Shown piece by piece: positions 27,681 through 35,007 of a stretch of DNA of 64,000 nucleotides; positions within the stretch are counted from its first letter, which is position 1, and every line of letters starts with the position of its first letter. Under the pieces are notes generated by a model. The model was not told the origin of the DNA. It saw only the letters and a list, made by a program, of their open reading frames with translations, and did no database searches. Origin of the DNA: Granulicella sp. L56 (lineage in GTDB: Bacteria > Acidobacteriota > Terriglobia > Terriglobales > Acidobacteriaceae). A program made the position numbers and the translations under genes. The stretch is taken from NCBI RefSeq assembly GCF_009765835.1, contig NZ_LMUS01000008.1:114449-178448 (forward strand), in the 5' to 3' direction.

Positions 27681-27705
27681 CAAAGGGCCCGATTCGGGCT
27701 CTTTG
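27681..27705 (+). terminator. Strong hairpin after the zinc-ribbon gene
   Basis: An 11-pair stem (CAAAG-G-GCCCG with CGGGC-T-CTTTG, one G-U pair) with a three-base loop. There is no T-run after the stem, so termination is inferred from position; the stem contributes CTTTG only. Confidence 0.6.
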
Positions 27706-27887
27706 TCGTGTGGTATACGCAACTTTTTTGTAGCGGATTATTAATCGTTTTTGAACCATGAAACATACCTCCTTTCCATGTTGGGCTGCGTCGAACCAAA
27801 GTCGTACAACAATTTATCGTTGCAGCTCTTGACGACCGTCTGTTCCGAAGGGCAGACTCTACAACTGGAAAGCAGGAAACCAGCGTT

Positions 27888-28790
27888 ATGACGACCTCAT
27901 CTGTAGTATCTTCACCGGGTTCAAGTTTTGCTTCTTTACCGCATTTTGACCGTCCTACCTTTCTGATGTGTGCCCCGGAATGGTATGACGTGAACTACGT
28001 CATCAATCCCTGGATGGCAGGCAATCTTCATCAATCCTCACGAGATACGGCATTTGCTCAATGGAAGACGCTGCATCAGCATCTTCAGCAGATTGCCGAT
28101 GTGCGCCTGCTCCATCCACGGCAAGGATCGCCGGACATGGTCTTTGTCGGCCACACCGCCCTGGTGCAGCACGGTGTTGCAGCCGTCTCCAGCTTCGCCC
28201 ATCCACAGCGCCAGACGGAAGAGGCCCATCTGCGCCGGTGGTTTCAGGATGCAGGATTCTTAGTATGGGAGACACCTCGCGAGACTGCTTTTGAAGGCGA
28301 AGGGGATGTTGTGTTCGACGCGGCTGGTGGGCGGCTGTGGGCGGCTCATGGATCGCGGACCTGCAAGCAGAGCCACAAGCATGTTGCCGATGCGTGGCAT
28401 ACCCCGGTGACCTCGCTGCATCTGGTCGATCCACGTTTCTATCATCTGGATCTTTGCTTTGCGCCGCTCAGCGGCGGAGAGCTGCTCTATTTCCCCGAAG
28501 CGTTCGATGCCTCATCGCTGGCCAAGATCGAAGCAGCTTTCAGCGCGGACAAACGCATTGCGGTCAGCGAGAGTGAAGCCACCCAGTTTGCGTGCAACGT
28601 CATCAACGTGGGTAAGCATATCCTGATGGGTAAGGTCGAAACTGATTTGGCGCAACGCCTTCGCAATCAAGGATATGAGGTGGCAGAGTTAAACCTCAGC
28701 GAGTTCATTCGCGGCGGAGGTTCTGCAAAATCAGTGGTTTTGCGTTTAAGCGATATGAATGTCACTCATGGTTCTGCTGTAAAAGCATAA
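27888..28790 (+). CDS. ArgZ/AgrE-like guanidino-group hydrolase homologue lacking the nucleophilic Cys
   Basis: 300 residues of the arginine deiminase/DDAH/amidinotransferase fold. It closely follows cyanobacterial arginine dihydrolase (ArgZ/AgrE catalytic domain): 'FLMCAPEWYDVNYVINPWM', 'QGSPDMVF', 'FEGEGDVVF', 'FYHLDLCFAPLSGG' and 'LSEFIRGGGSAK'. In active relatives the last motif continues with a cysteine; here codon 282 is TCA, a serine. The first motif, normally 'FTANA', reads 'FVGHTA', replacing the Asn with His89. The acidic and His residues of the other motifs are kept. It may have another reaction, or bind without hydrolysing. Stand-alone gene with its own terminator. Confidence 0.82.
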   Translation: MTTSSVVSSPGSSFASLPHFDRPTFLMCAPEWYDVNYVINPWMAGNLHQSSRDTAFAQWKTLHQHLQQIADVRLLHPRQGSPDMVFVGHTALVQHGVAAVSSFAHPQRQTEEAHLRRWFQDAGFLVWETPRETAFEGEGDVVFDAAGGRLWAAHGSRTCKQSHKHVADAWHTPVTSLHLVDPRFYHLDLCFAPLSGGELLYFPEAFDASSLAKIEAAFSADKRIAVSESEATQFACNVINVGKHILMGKVETDLAQRLRNQGYEVAELNLSEFIRGGGSAKSVVLRLSDMNVTHGSAVKA

Positions 28791-28805
28791 TTCGAAAGGA
28801 TTAAA

Positions 28806-28846
28806 GCGCAGGGCTGTCGCGAATCAGCGACAGCCCTGTGCTTTTT
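28806..28846 (+). terminator. Intrinsic terminator after the ArgZ-like gene
   Basis: A 15-pair stem (28806-28820 with 28827-28841, one G-U pair), six-base loop and five Ts. It starts 15 bases after the stop codon. Read on the minus strand it is followed by only a short T stretch but may also serve pyrF, which ends at 28883. Confidence 0.9.
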
Positions 28847-28882
28847 CCGTTTATGAAGAAATGTGCGTAGCTGGAGCGATGG

Positions 28883-29590
28883 CTAGCAGGCAGCTTCTAT
28901 CTCTTTGAGGATCGCTTCGGCGGCTTCAGCGGGATGAGCGGCCTGAGTAATGGGGCGGCCAACGACCAGCATGGACGCTCCGCGCTCAATCGCGGTACGA
29001 GGAGTGGCAATACGCTTCTGGTCGCCGATGTCGCTGCCGGTGGGACGAATTCCGGGAATGACTAGAAGGGCATCCTTGCCTAACTCGGCTCGCAGTGTGC
29101 CCACCTCTTCGGCGGAGGATACAAGCCCATTGATGCCGGAACTCTGCGCCAGCTTTGCCAGACGCAGGACCTGTTCGGCAGGGGTGGAGTTGACGCCCGT
29201 AGCGGTGAGTTGTGCCGCGTCCATGCTGGTGAGGACGGTGACGGCGAGCAGGCGGGGAGAACCGTAGGCGGTTGCAGCTTCTGCTGCGGCGGCCATCATG
29301 GCTGGGCCACCGGAGGCGTGAAGTGTGAGTAAGGAGGCTCCAGCCTGGGTGGCGGAGCGGACAGCTCCGGCTACTGTATTGGGAATGTCGTGGAGCTTGA
29401 GGTCGAGGAAGACATTGAAACCGCGATTGCGGAGGGTCTCGACGAGGGAGTTGCCGGTGGCGTAGTAAAGCTCCATGCCAACTTTGAACCATTGGCAGGT
29501 GCCGGAGAGCTGGTCTACCAGGTCGAAGGCGGCTTTGGCTGTGGGGAAGTCGAGGGCGACGGCGAGGCGGTCTTTTGTCGAGGGGCTCAC
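28883..29590 (-). CDS. pyrF: Orotidine 5'-phosphate decarboxylase
   Basis: 235 residues, TIM barrel of the short bacterial PyrF class. It decarboxylates OMP to UMP, the last step of pyrimidine synthesis. 'ALDFPT' at the N-terminus, the catalytic 'DLKLHDIPNTV' (Lys and Asp network) near residue 62, and the phosphate-binding 'IPGIRPTGSDIGDQKRIATP' and 'GASMLVVGRPITQA' are intact. No other pyrimidine gene is next to it. A 13-bp perfect inverted repeat lies 30-63 bases before the start and could regulate it. Confidence 0.95.
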   Translation of the reverse strand: MSPSTKDRLAVALDFPTAKAAFDLVDQLSGTCQWFKVGMELYYATGNSLVETLRNRGFNVFLDLKLHDIPNTVAGAVRSATQAGASLLTLHASGGPAMMAAAAEAATAYGSPRLLAVTVLTSMDAAQLTATGVNSTPAEQVLRLAKLAQSSGINGLVSSAEEVGTLRAELGKDALLVIPGIRPTGSDIGDQKRIATPRTAIERGASMLVVGRPITQAAHPAEAAEAILKEIEAAC

Positions 29591-29619
29591 GTTAATAAGT
29601 CTAACTGGGTTTGTTGTTC

Positions 29620-29653
29620 GGGATAAACGGTGGTGATATGCACCGTTTATCCC
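29620..29653. promoter_or_regulatory. 13-bp perfect inverted repeat upstream of pyrF
   Basis: GGGATAAACGGTG (29620-29632) is followed after 8 bases by its exact complement (29641-29653). No T-run is seen on the minus strand. It lies between the mini-secretin stop and the pyrF start, so it may be a terminator of the former, a leader hairpin of pyrF or an operator. Confidence 0.6.
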
Positions 29654-29670
29654 ATTCCTAATAGGGCTCT

Positions 29671-30432
29671 TTATTTGATAGGGTCCATGACGACTGCGAC
29701 GTCCAGGCGCCTTGTACTGCCGGGGATATCGAGCGAGCCCAGCACCAGCGGTTTGCCTGCGGTCAGGAACGATGTCCCTTCCAGGATGGTCTGCCGGATG
29801 ATCGGGTCCTGCGGTCCCACTCCTGAGGGCTGGTCCGCTACGCTCGATTGCTCCACCTTGGAACGCAGCCTTATGGCATCGGCGGACTCATCCAGCAACA
29901 CATCGAAGTTAAGGCCTGTGTCAATATAGGTTACCTGTGTCGATGTACCCGACTTTGCGTTATCGTAAGACCCAGTCACGATGGGTGTTCTGCTGCCTTG
30001 CTTGAGTTGGGTCCTCTCCCCCGAAATCACAACCATCGATAAATGTTGCGTCCCAATGCTCTTGGCTCCATCCAGCTCGGTAATGGTATAGGTCAGGCGA
30101 TAGGCCTTCTTTGGCCGGTCAAGGTCTTTGATGATCTTTTCGGCGATTGCCATGTCATCAGCGGTGCATCGGACGACAATAGCATTTTGTCCGGGAACCA
30201 GCAGGATTTTATCTGAGGAAGTAAGAATATTGCGAAGGGTGGTTGCTATTTCATTGGCATCATTCGCCATGCCGCCGAAGTTGTTATCGGATCGGTTGAA
30301 GGTGTTGAGGTAGAAGGTTCGGACCGACTCATCCCCTGGCTTCGCGGCAGCAGGCGCAGATTGCGCCAATGCGCCAAGCGTACCGAGTGTTAAGGCCAAG
30401 GCCATCCCCAGAATTCCGTTTGCAAGTTTCAT
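29671..30432 (-). CDS. Small secretin-like exported protein
   Basis: 253 residues from the ATG at 30432 (GGGAG upstream), which starts a clear signal peptide 'KLANGILGMALALTLGTLGALA'. Residues about 30-110 resemble a secretin N-domain ('AIVVRCTADDMAIAEKIIKDLDRPK'). The second half resembles part of the secretin core ('LKQGSRTPIVTGS', 'TQVTYIDTGLNFDV', 'SKVEQSSV') but is far too short for a full outer-membrane channel. So it may be a trimmed secretin or an accessory that joins a secretin ring (inference). It follows the ECF sigma and membrane partner genes by 68 bases in the same direction. Confidence 0.72.
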   Translation of the reverse strand: MKLANGILGMALALTLGTLGALAQSAPAAAKPGDESVRTFYLNTFNRSDNNFGGMANDANEIATTLRNILTSSDKILLVPGQNAIVVRCTADDMAIAEKIIKDLDRPKKAYRLTYTITELDGAKSIGTQHLSMVVISGERTQLKQGSRTPIVTGSYDNAKSGTSTQVTYIDTGLNFDVLLDESADAIRLRSKVEQSSVADQPSGVGPQDPIIRQTILEGTSFLTAGKPLVLGSLDIPGSTRRLDVAVVMDPIK

Positions 30433-30500
30433 TGTCCATCTCCCTCTTCCGTGGCAGTTCGATTCCATTCCTTCTCCTTTTTGAAACTTCGATTTTATGG

Positions 30501-31151
30501 TCAAGATTTGTTCATCGCTTCTTGCGCCAATTTCTTCTTGTCCGCTTGCTCTTTGGTGAATCGCTTAAAGAACCTGTCGAACTCTGCTCTTTTCTGCTCG
30601 TCTTGCGCAGCCCACTTCGCGGGATCGATCGCAGCCAGCTCTTCGGGGGTGCGCGTGCGGACGAAACGCACCAACAGCTTCTCCTGCTCGGTCAGTGGCA
30701 GGGGAGGAGCAGGGCGACTGGGGGCGTTCATCTCCCGCACGGCCAGCGCCTCCTCGGGATCGATGACCTCCAGCCTTCTCGGCTTTGGCGTGCGTGGCGA
30801 CCGGGTAACGATTGCAGGCCTCTGCGTCTCTACGCTTTCGGCCACTGTCGCTGAAGGCGAGGGAGGCAGCGGTGTCGAGGGAATTGCCTTCGCGGATTGC
30901 ATGGGAGCGTATCGCCGCTGATGGATAGCCGGAACCGCCAGAACGAGCGCGACGACGCCTGCCAGCACAGCCGCATAAGCCATTGGCTTGGCGGTAATCC
31001 CGTGCCGGATTGCCGCTAGCCAGTCCCGTCGAGAACGAGCCGCCCCCTGGTTCTGGACCGCATCAAGGATGCGGCGCTCCATTCCTGCTGAAGCTTCGGC
31101 ATCTCTTAGACCTGCCAGCACCTTTTCAATTGCCTGATCGGAATCCTTCAT
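30501..31151 (-). CDS. Single-pass membrane protein, putative anti-sigma factor
   Basis: 216 residues. The N-terminal 55 residues are helical and cytoplasmic-like, one membrane helix lies at about 58-76 ('YAAVLAGVVALVLAVPAI'), then a Pro/Ser-rich linker and a charged C-terminal domain with 'LTEQEKLLVRFVRTRTPEELAAIDPAKWAAQ' and 'FDRFFKRFTKEQADKKK'. The start overlaps the sigma gene stop by ATGA. Architecture and place are those of a membrane anti-sigma, though no ZAS zinc motif (HxxxCxxC) is present. It lies between the sigma factor and the small secretin-like gene. Confidence 0.72.
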   Translation of the reverse strand: MKDSDQAIEKVLAGLRDAEASAGMERRILDAVQNQGAARSRRDWLAAIRHGITAKPMAYAAVLAGVVALVLAVPAIHQRRYAPMQSAKAIPSTPLPPSPSATVAESVETQRPAIVTRSPRTPKPRRLEVIDPEEALAVREMNAPSRPAPPLPLTEQEKLLVRFVRTRTPEELAAIDPAKWAAQDEQKRAEFDRFFKRFTKEQADKKKLAQEAMNKS

Positions 31152-31705
31152 CGCCTGGTTTCTCCTTTCCCTAGCCGTTCGCGCAGTCGTGTCCGTGCCC
31201 GGAAGAGCAGTGCGCGAACCGCCGACTCGCTTCGCCCCAATACCTCTGCCATCTCTGCCGTTTCCAACTCTTCGATTGCCGAGAGCAGAAGGGCATGGCG
31301 CTCTCCCCTTGGCAGCCTCTCCATCTCGCGCAGGACGGAGCCGATACGCTGCGCTTCGTCGAGCGCCCTGTCGGCGGGTACGCTGCTTGCGGCCAGCGTC
31401 CCGGCAAAGACCTCGTCAAGTTGATCCGGCCGAATGCGGCGACGGCGGTCGAGGGCGAGGTTCCACGCGATGCGGACCAGCCATACCCGCATGTCGCGCA
31501 CCTCGGGCAGGGAGTTGCGGTGCTCCAGAACGCGGACGAAAGCATCCTGCACCACGTCCTCGGCTTCCGTCCGACTGCGCAGGACGGAGTGGGCCACGCG
31601 GAAGAGCAGCGAGGAGTATGTCTCCACGAGAGCCGCGAGATCGACCTCCGACCGCGCACTCTCCATGGACCCCAAAGCCAAACTGTATCCCTCGAACGAC
31701 GCCAT
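31148..31705 (-). CDS. ECF-type RNA polymerase sigma factor
   Basis: 185 residues with region 2 ('RTEAEDVVQDAFVRVLEHR', 'MRVWLVRIAWNLALDRRRR') and region 4 ('LPRGERHALLLSAIEELETAEMAEVLGRSESAVRALLFRARTRLRERL'). An internal ATG at 31666 is possible but the longer form is preferred because it is in frame with no better ribosome site downstream. First gene of the operon with the membrane partner and mini-secretin. The regulon is not visible from here. Confidence 0.9.
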   Translation of the reverse strand: MASFEGYSLALGSMESARSEVDLAALVETYSSLLFRVAHSVLRSRTEAEDVVQDAFVRVLEHRNSLPEVRDMRVWLVRIAWNLALDRRRRIRPDQLDEVFAGTLAASSVPADRALDEAQRIGSVLREMERLPRGERHALLLSAIEELETAEMAEVLGRSESAVRALLFRARTRLRERLGKGETRR

Positions 31706-31803
31706 AAGTCTCTTCTATGCTGACAGACGCAAGGGAACTGTTTGCGCTCGAAAATATTTGGCGCAGTTGTGCCAGGGAATCAAGGGCGATCTATATAGAT
31801 AAT

Positions 31804-31833
31804 GGAAAAGGGCACGACGGAAGCCGTGCCCTT
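31804..31833 (-). terminator. Intrinsic terminator of the RlpA-like gene
   Basis: A 9-pair stem (31808-31816 with 31825-31833), 8-base loop and a TTTT run on the minus strand, 30 bases after the rlpA stop codon. It separates this gene from the ECF sigma operon, which runs in the same direction. Confidence 0.8.
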
Positions 31834-31863
31834 CAGGGTGTGATCGAAAGAGAGTTTTAGAGG

Positions 31864-32400
31864 CTATTCGCCATAGTGACCGTTAGGCATGACCGGAATC
31901 TGGAGTTGGGCCAGAAGCTCCTGGGCGAGCTTGGGGTCGCCTCCACGTACCGGCTCCAGCTTGACCTTGCCTAGCCCGTGGATGCCTACGGCTTTGGCGG
32001 CAGCGTAGGAGAGGTCGATGACGCGGTCTTCAGGAACCGGACCGCGATCGTTCACGCGGACAAAGATGGACTTGTGATTTCTGAGGTTGGTGACCCTGAT
32101 CCAACTGCCGAGGGGCAGGCTGCGGTGGGCGCAGGTGAGGGCGTACATATTGAAGGGTTCGCCGTTGGCGGTGGTGTGGCCCTGGAAACGGGTGCCGTAC
32201 CAGGAGGCTTCGCCGATCTGGTACCAGTGATGCGCCTTTGCCTTGTGCCCGGACTGGGTTGCAGATTCTTTTGCGGCCGGAGCAGGATCGCTGGCTGCGG
32301 ATGCCGCGACACCGAAGGCCATCATCAGAGTGACGACGACAACTCCGCCTTTCATCAAAGTGACCTTGCGGTCGCGTATTGTGGAAGGAATCAGTTTCAT
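31864..32400 (-). CDS. RlpA-like septal ring lytic transglycosylase / double-psi beta-barrel protein
   Basis: 178 residues. A signal-type hydrophobic segment lies at about 18-36. The double-psi beta-barrel domain is complete: 'GEASWYGTRFQGHTTANGEPFNMYALTCAHRSLPLGSWIRVTN' and the catalytic-type 'VRVNDRGPVPEDRVIDLSYAAAKAVGI'. RlpA enzymes cut naked glycan strands at the division septum. It has no SPOR domain and no lipobox, so it is the short soluble type. Single gene with its own terminator. Confidence 0.88.
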   Translation of the reverse strand: MKLIPSTIRDRKVTLMKGGVVVVTLMMAFGVAASAASDPAPAAKESATQSGHKAKAHHWYQIGEASWYGTRFQGHTTANGEPFNMYALTCAHRSLPLGSWIRVTNLRNHKSIFVRVNDRGPVPEDRVIDLSYAAAKAVGIHGLGKVKLEPVRGGDPKLAQELLAQLQIPVMPNGHYGE

Positions 32401-32522
32401 GCAATCTCCACTCCTTATTGTCTTGAGTTGAACCAGCTAAGTCAAACCCCAGGAGCAGTTTAAGTGGCAAAGTCGCTTGCCGGATCCAAATGTTTGTGCT
32501 AAAGGAATATGAGATGCGGCAG

Positions 32523-32551
32523 GCCGCTAATCGCCCGGATTAGGGGCTTTT
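32523..32551 (+). promoter_or_regulatory. Hairpin ending in TTTT upstream of thiD
   Basis: CTAATC (32527-32532) pairs with GATTAG (32538-32543) and the stem extends by GCC/GGC past one mismatch, followed by TTTT. It is 98 bases before the thiD start. It could be a terminator in a leader. No TPP riboswitch consensus is seen. Confidence 0.4.
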
Positions 32552-32648
32552 AATGCTCGATTTATCCTCTTTGGGACGTTTTGACCGTATGCTGTAATTT
32601 TTTGAGAAAGTTACTGAAAAAGGCTCTTTTTTGGCTTTTCCCTCCAAA

Positions 32649-33446
32649 ATGCGGACCGTGCTGACGATTGCCGGGTTCGATCCTTCCTCGGGCGCCGGGG
32701 TGACGGCGGACCTGATGGTGTTTGCGGCGCATGGCCTTTTTGGTACTTCGTGCATTACCAGCTTGACGGTGCAGTCGACGGTTGGGGTGCTGACAGCGCA
32801 TCCGATACGTCCGGAGACAGTAAAAGAGACGCTCGATTGCCTGCACGGCGACCTGCCTGCTGCAGGTATCAAAATTGGGATGCTCGCGACGGAGGAGACC
32901 GTTGCCGTGGTGGCCGACTTTTTGGGAGAGCTAAAAGACAGAGGGCAGCGGGTACCGGTGGTGCTTGATCCCGTGCTGCGGTCGAGCTCGGGCAGGGAAC
33001 TGCTGGATGAGGCTGGAGTTACGATGTTGCGGGAGAGATTGCTGCCGCTGGTGGACTGGGTGACTCCTAATATAGATGAGCTGGGGATTTTGACGGGGAG
33101 CCGAGTCGTGGAACGGGGTGATCTGCCGGGAGCGACTCGAGTGCTTCAGGGGGAGTATGGCGGATTGAATGTTCTGGCTACGGGAGGGCACTTGGAGCCT
33201 CCGGATGATTTTCTGCTCACTACGGCTGGCGGGACGTGGTGGCTGCCGGGAGCGCGGGTCGATTCGACCTCGACGCATGGGACGGGGTGTGCGCTTTCGA
33301 GCGCTCTGCTAAGCGGTCTGGTGCAGGGCAAGAGTGCTTATGAGGCCGCGGTGAGCGCGAAGATCTATGTCGCCGAGGCGATTCGGACGGCTGCCGGGCT
33401 GGGACATGGGCGAGGACCGCTGAATCATCTTTGGCCGCTGGAGTAA
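32649..33446 (+). CDS. thiD: Hydroxymethylpyrimidine/phosphomethylpyrimidine kinase
   Basis: 265 residues from the ATG at 32649; an in-frame TTG at 32631 adds residues not typical of the family. Ribokinase-like fold with 'LTIAGFDPSSGAGVTADL' at the N-terminus, 'VVLDPVLRSSSG', 'TPNIDELGILTG' and the anion-hole region 'TSTHGTGCALSSALL' holding the catalytic Asp/Cys-equivalent site. It phosphorylates HMP and HMP-P in thiamine synthesis. ThiS is encoded 1.3 kb downstream in the same direction, so this is a loose thiamine neighbourhood. Confidence 0.93.
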   Translation: MRTVLTIAGFDPSSGAGVTADLMVFAAHGLFGTSCITSLTVQSTVGVLTAHPIRPETVKETLDCLHGDLPAAGIKIGMLATEETVAVVADFLGELKDRGQRVPVVLDPVLRSSSGRELLDEAGVTMLRERLLPLVDWVTPNIDELGILTGSRVVERGDLPGATRVLQGEYGGLNVLATGGHLEPPDDFLLTTAGGTWWLPGARVDSTSTHGTGCALSSALLSGLVQGKSAYEAAVSAKIYVAEAIRTAAGLGHGRGPLNHLWPLE

Positions 33447-33557
33447 TTTCAGGGATGACGGGTGAGTGGCAGTGCAAAGATTATCGCGATCGCGAGTGCT
33501 GGAAGCTCCTATAATTTCGAATTGCCGGTGACTTCTTCTTCAAGAGGGATTTCCTTT

Positions 33558-34262
33558 ATGCGTCTCGTACATGCTTCTACGTTTGCCATTGCTTTTGTTC
33601 TTCTGGTTCCTGCGTTTTTGGGCGCGCAGGCGCAAGGGGATGGTTCGCGCTCGGTCGCCGATGGCGGCATCTCGGTAGCAGGTTGGACAGGGCAGATCGA
33701 CGCCAATGCTGCGAAGGCGGGAAAGACGATCAAGGATGCCAAGCTCTCAGAAGAGGGCAAGGTGCTGCATGTGACGACCGGGCCGGCGGTGTCGTATTGG
33801 ACTCCCGCGGACACAGCGTCGGGCGACTACACGGTAAGCGCGACCTTTAATGAGCCGAAGTACATGAACCTGAACAGCCACCCTCATCCATATGGTGTCT
33901 TTATCGCCGGTAACGATATGGGGACGGATCAGCAGAGCGATCTTTACTGCGCAGCCTATGGCAATGGCACCTTTATTGTGCGGGGATTCGGACCGGCGCC
34001 ATTTCAGATGAATGGGCGGAGCGGAGAGTCGGATGCGGTGCACAAGGCCGCAGGGGTGGGGCAGCCGGTGACGCAGACGATCGCACTTTCAGTGAAGGGC
34101 AGCAAGGTGGAGTGCGCCATCAACGGTACCGTGGTTGCGAGCTACGACAAGTCCGAACTGGTGACGGCGGGAAAGCTGAAGTCGACCGATGGGGTCTATG
34201 GGATTCGCTTTGCGCATAACACCGAGGGTACCGTGACCGACTTGAAGGTGACAAAGCCGTAG
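33558..34262 (+). CDS. Exported protein, probable beta-sandwich (concanavalin-like)
   Basis: 234 residues from ATG 33558, with GAGGGA about 8 bases upstream; the frame opens earlier, but this ATG starts the signal peptide 'FAIAFVLLVPAFLGAQAQ'. The mature part reads as alternating beta strands: 'ISVAGWTGQID', 'SGDYTVSATFNE', 'YGVFIAGNDM' and 'GVYGIRFAHNTEGTVTDLKV', the pattern of DUF1080/LamG-like carbohydrate-binding sandwiches. No catalytic residues can be named. Located between the two thiamine genes but unlikely to act with them. Confidence 0.75.
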   Translation: MRLVHASTFAIAFVLLVPAFLGAQAQGDGSRSVADGGISVAGWTGQIDANAAKAGKTIKDAKLSEEGKVLHVTTGPAVSYWTPADTASGDYTVSATFNEPKYMNLNSHPHPYGVFIAGNDMGTDQQSDLYCAAYGNGTFIVRGFGPAPFQMNGRSGESDAVHKAAGVGQPVTQTIALSVKGSKVECAINGTVVASYDKSELVTAGKLKSTDGVYGIRFAHNTEGTVTDLKVTKP

Positions 34263-34379
34263 TTGCGTGGGCGGAGAGGGTTCCATTTCGGAACTGCAAA
34301 TGTTTGCAACTAGCTGATTTACATTGACTAACATGGCGTCAATGGTGAAAAATCCTTCTGCTGTCAGAATCTCAGGCTA

Positions 34380-34751
34380 ATGCCACAGGTAGCGATGCCG
34401 ATGAAGACTCTGATGGAGGATTTCATTGGCATGGCTCTGACTGCACTCTTTCCCGATGCTGCCCAAATGAGACGCACCGCCGTCTTGCACGACGCCGAAA
34501 CTGCGAAGCGAGTAATTCGCAGGCGGCCCACTCAGGTACAGGGACAGGCGCTTGAAAAACTGGGGCGCGCCATTGAGTATCTGATGGACTCGCGAATGGC
34601 CTTGATCGATGAGCCTTCGACTAAAGCAGATGCAGAAGCGTTGGAGGTTCTGATGCGGTTGAGCCGGTGCGTCTTCTCGGAGTGCAAGGAGATCGTTCCC
34701 GTGAGACGGCGCCTGAAGGCGTGGGCGCTGGCCAAGCTCGTTAGAGCCTGA
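34380..34751 (+). CDS. Small helical protein of unknown function
   Basis: 123 residues, mainly charged helices, no signal peptide. Segments include 'RRPTQVQGQALEKLGRAIEYLMDSRMAL' and 'ALEVLMRLSRCVFSECKEIVP'. A second in-frame ATG at 34395 is equally possible; neither has a good ribosome site. It precedes thiS by 25 bases and may be co-transcribed with it. I do not recognise the family. Confidence 0.6.
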   Translation: MPQVAMPMKTLMEDFIGMALTALFPDAAQMRRTAVLHDAETAKRVIRRRPTQVQGQALEKLGRAIEYLMDSRMALIDEPSTKADAEALEVLMRLSRCVFSECKEIVPVRRRLKAWALAKLVRA

Positions 34752-34776
34752 GGGTATTTGCTACCTTTAAAGAACG

Positions 34777-35007
34777 ATGCCTCTTACGCTTGTTCTTAAC
34801 GGCCAGTCCCGCACCTTCGATACACTTACGCAGCCCGCAAATCTTGATCTTGTCATCGCAGAACTTGGGCTGAAAGGGGATCGCGTCGCGGTTGAGCACA
34901 ATGGCACGATCGTTCCGCGGAGTGCGTGGGCTCAGACCGAGGTTGCGGCAGATGACCGGCTGGAAGTCGTCCACTTTGTGGGTGGCGGAAGCCAAGGGCA
35001 AAACTAG
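34777..35007 (+). CDS. thiS: Sulfur carrier protein ThiS with C-terminal extension
   Basis: 76 residues of the beta-grasp ThiS type: 'LTLVLNGQSRTF' start, 'LGLKGDRVAVEHNGTIVPRSAW' middle and 'DDRLEVVHFVGGG' end. ThiS carries sulfur as a thiocarboxylate on a C-terminal diglycine for thiazole formation. Normally translation stops after the glycines. Here five more residues, SQGQN, follow before TAG, so the protein would need trimming to be adenylated by ThiF. The last bases CTAG are shared: the same palindrome gives the stop codon of the convergent glycosyltransferase gene. Confidence 0.88.
   Translation: MPLTLVLNGQSRTFDTLTQPANLDLVIAELGLKGDRVAVEHNGTIVPRSAWAQTEVAADDRLEVVHFVGGGSQGQN

Noticed and set aside
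32400..32649. Possible TPP riboswitch before thiD
   Set aside because: No CTGAGA/GATCCGGGT-type consensus is present; only a simple hairpin is seen.
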